Shown in pieces: positions 5,708 through 7,311 of a DNA stretch of 7,311 nucleotides. Position 1 is the first letter of the stretch; the number at the start of each line of letters is the position of its first letter. The position numbers were made by a program, and so were the translations under genes. The DNA is from Dehalococcoidia bacterium (GTDB lineage Bacteria > Chloroflexota > Dehalococcoidia > Dehalococcoidales > CSSed11-197), in assembly GCA_003563865.1 (NCBI GenBank), contig PWTP01000083.1, forward strand, positions 1-7,311, read 5' to 3'. Under the pieces are notes generated by a model. It was given only the letters and a program-made list of their open reading frames with translations, did not search any database and was not told the origin of the DNA.

Positions 5708-6214
5708 GTGTATATGGACAGGGAAGAACATATTGTTGTTGAATATGCCGGTTTCTGGCGACGTTTGGGCGCATTTGTAATTGACGGCCTGGCTATTCTG
5801 TCTATAAACTGGCTATTAGTGGCGCCCTGGCGGTTGGCCCTGATTTCCAGCCGTATATGGCAGCCGGAAGGCTGGGTTGGCCCCTTTCCTGTGCATGACC
5901 CGTTTGCCGTTTTTACCCTTATTATCGGCGCCGTTTATTTTGTTTTTTTCTGGACATGGCGCGGACAGACTCCGGGTAAAATTATCTTAAATATCAAGAC
6001 GTTAAAAGGTGATGGAACCCCTCTTACTCTGTCAGACGCCATTGTGCGCTGTATGGGTTATATAATATGCGGGCTTACACTGGGTGTCGGTTTTCTGGCC
6101 TTAGCATTTGATGAACGCCGCCAGGGGTTGCATGATAAAATAGCCTTAACGGTTGTGGTTAAAGTGCCTCCGGTGAAAATGCGCCTGCCTGAAGCCAGCG
6201 CCGGGCGTTATTAA
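5708..6214 (+). CDS. RDD family integral membrane protein
   Basis: This 168-residue membrane protein has the conserved Arg and Asp residues that name the RDD family: Arg19 and Asp26 in FWRRLGAFVIDGLAI (16-30), and Asp143 in RRQGLHDKIA (137-146). The family segment RGQTPGKIILNIKTLKGDG (85-103) is also present. Membrane segments are likely at about 22-42, 66-84 and 113-134. Biochemical function is unknown for most of the family; a transport or ion-related role has been proposed for some members. GTG 5708 is chosen because AGGG lies 5 bases upstream. An ATG two codons later (5714) is possible but too far from that site. It lies between rluD and gltX behind its own extended -10 element. Confidence 0.9.
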   Translation: MYMDREEHIVVEYAGFWRRLGAFVIDGLAILSINWLLVAPWRLALISSRIWQPEGWVGPFPVHDPFAVFTLIIGAVYFVFFWTWRGQTPGKIILNIKTLKGDGTPLTLSDAIVRCMGYIICGLTLGVGFLALAFDERRQGLHDKIALTVVVKVPPVKMRLPEASAGRY

Positions 6215-6276
6215 CCGGTAAGATGTGTTTAATCCTGTGTCGCCGTTGAACAAATAGTTAAAGGAAGGCTTTAAAA

Positions 6277-7311
6277 ATGCTTGAACAATCTGTAAGAGTA
6301 CGTTATGCTCCCAGCCCTACCGGGTATCCGCATGTGGGAAACATTCGCACCGCCCTTTTCAACTGGCTTTTTGCCCGCCATTTAAAGGGAAGTTTCATCG
6401 TGCGGATTGAGGATACCGATACTGCGCGGACTGTTAGAGGTGCCGTGGAGGTAATTTTGGATAGCCTTAAATGGCTTGGTATGGATTGGGATGAGGGGCC
6501 GGATAAGGGCGGTGAATATGGGCCCTATTACCAGTCTCGGCGGTTGGATTATTACCGCCACGCTGCCAAAACACTGGTTGAACAGGGAGATGCTTACTAT
6601 TGTTACTGCAGTTCTAAAAGGCTGGAAGAAATGCGCGCCGGCCAGGTAGAGTGCAAGATGCCGCCCGGTTACGACCGGAAATGCCGTAATCTAACTGTCG
6701 AAGAACAGGCACTTTGCCGCACAGAGTGCCCTAACCCGGTAATCCGTTTCAAGGGCCCGTTGGGAGGTGAAACAGTTTTTAATGATGCCATACGTGGTAA
6801 AGTTGTTTTTGAAAATCGCACGGTCGATGATTTTATAATACAAAAAACCGATGGCTTTCCTACCTATCATCTTGCCAGCGTGGTTGATGATCATTTTATG
6901 CAGATAAGTCATGTATTAAGAGCAGAAGAATGGATCTCGTCCACCCCCAAACATTTTATGCTTTACCGGGCGCTGGGTTATGAACTGCCGGTATTTGCCC
7001 ATCTGCCGATGATACTTGGCCCCGACCGTTCTAAATTAAGCAAGCGTCACGATGCAGTTTCTATCGGCCAGTATAAAGATGACGGATACCTGCCTGAGGC
7101 CATGGTTAATTTTCTGGCTTTGCTCGGCTGGTCCCTGGATGATAAAACCGACATTATAGATATTTCCAACTTGGTTGAAAATTTTAGCCTTGAGCGTATC
7201 GGTAAAACTGCTGCTATATTTAACCGTGAAAAATTGGATTGGATGAACGGGGTTTATATCCGCTCTTTGAGCACTGAAAAACTGGCCAGCCTGGCTCTGC
7301 CATTTCTTGAA
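6277..7311 (+). CDS. gltX: Glutamyl-tRNA synthetase, 3' end cut by window edge
   Basis: GluRS is the class I synthetase that charges tRNA-Glu, and in many bacteria also tRNA-Gln, with glutamate. The first 345 residues are present of a usual 460-500. The catalytic Rossmann domain has YAPSPTGYPHVGN (10-22, the HIGH motif) and RIEDTD (43-48). The inserted region has Cys109-x-Cys111 and Cys136 in YDRKCRN, as in zinc-type enzymes, but the usual fourth ligand His is Asn138. YHLASVVDDH (197-206) and VLRAEEWISSTPKH (213-226) follow, then KLSKR (253-257, the KMSKS motif). MNGVYIR near the edge begins the anticodon-binding part. ATG 6277 has AAGGAAGG upstream with about 8 bases spacing. It lies 62 bases after the RDD gene. 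Residues separating discriminating from non-discriminating GluRS are past the edge. Confidence 0.97.
   Translation, partial: MLEQSVRVRYAPSPTGYPHVGNIRTALFNWLFARHLKGSFIVRIEDTDTARTVRGAVEVILDSLKWLGMDWDEGPDKGGEYGPYYQSRRLDYYRHAAKTLVEQGDAYYCYCSSKRLEEMRAGQVECKMPPGYDRKCRNLTVEEQALCRTECPNPVIRFKGPLGGETVFNDAIRGKVVFENRTVDDFIIQKTDGFPTYHLASVVDDHFMQISHVLRAEEWISSTPKHFMLYRALGYELPVFAHLPMILGPDRSKLSKRHDAVSIGQYKDDGYLPEAMVNFLALLGWSLDDKTDIIDISNLVENFSLERIGKTAAIFNREKLDWMNGVYIRSLSTEKLASLALPFLE

Noticed and set aside
1..7311. Very frequent ACCGG/CCGGT pentamers through the window
   Set aside because: They fall mostly in coding sequence where codon pairs such as ACC-GGC and CCG-GTT explain them; no spacing or orientation pattern was seen, and no count was computed.

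Overview
The window looks like a housekeeping chromosomal segment from a bacterium with moderate GC content. It has dense coding, tight operons, good Shine-Dalgarno sites and many non-ATG starts (three TTG, one GTG among nine genes). The gene content is gatC/gatA for indirect Gln-tRNA synthesis, a class 1B-type pyrD, a TraR/DksA zinc-finger protein, lspA, rluD, an RDD membrane protein and gltX. The protein sequences and this grouping remind me of Chloroflexota, class Dehalococcoidia. That placement is an impression from memory and was not tested. No mobile element, CRISPR array, rRNA or tRNA was seen.

Left block, minus strand, read from 3524 down to 1. pyrD (3524-2601) has its own promoter, with a perfect TATAAT, just upstream of its start. 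A short gap with an AT-rich inverted repeat follows. Next comes a good extended -10 promoter and an operon of three genes: gatC (2457-2170), a predicted lipoprotein of the SagB/ThcOx-type nitroreductase family (2156-1455), and gatA (1440 to beyond the left edge, nearly complete). The redox gene sits between two subunit genes of one amidotransferase with only about 13-14 bases on each side. This is the least ordinary thing in the window.

Middle, 3525-3896: a divergent intergenic region of about 370 bases with no convincing gene. It holds the pyrD promoter, a tandem 10-base repeat behind that promoter, and a set of inverted repeats just ahead of the zinc-finger gene, two of which would compete for the same bases in RNA.

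Right block, plus strand: a TraR/DksA-type zinc-finger gene (3897-4271), lspA (4261-4767) and rluD (4751-5653) overlap one another and look translationally coupled. The RDD gene (5708-6214) follows behind its own extended -10 promoter. gltX (6277 to beyond the right edge, about 345 codons) closes the window.

Functional links: if GltX is the non-discriminating type, it would mischarge tRNA-Gln with glutamate and GatCAB would amidate it, so gltX and gatCA would serve one pathway. The residues that decide this lie past the right edge, and gatB is not in the window. LspA is the signal peptidase that would process the predicted SagB-type lipoprotein.
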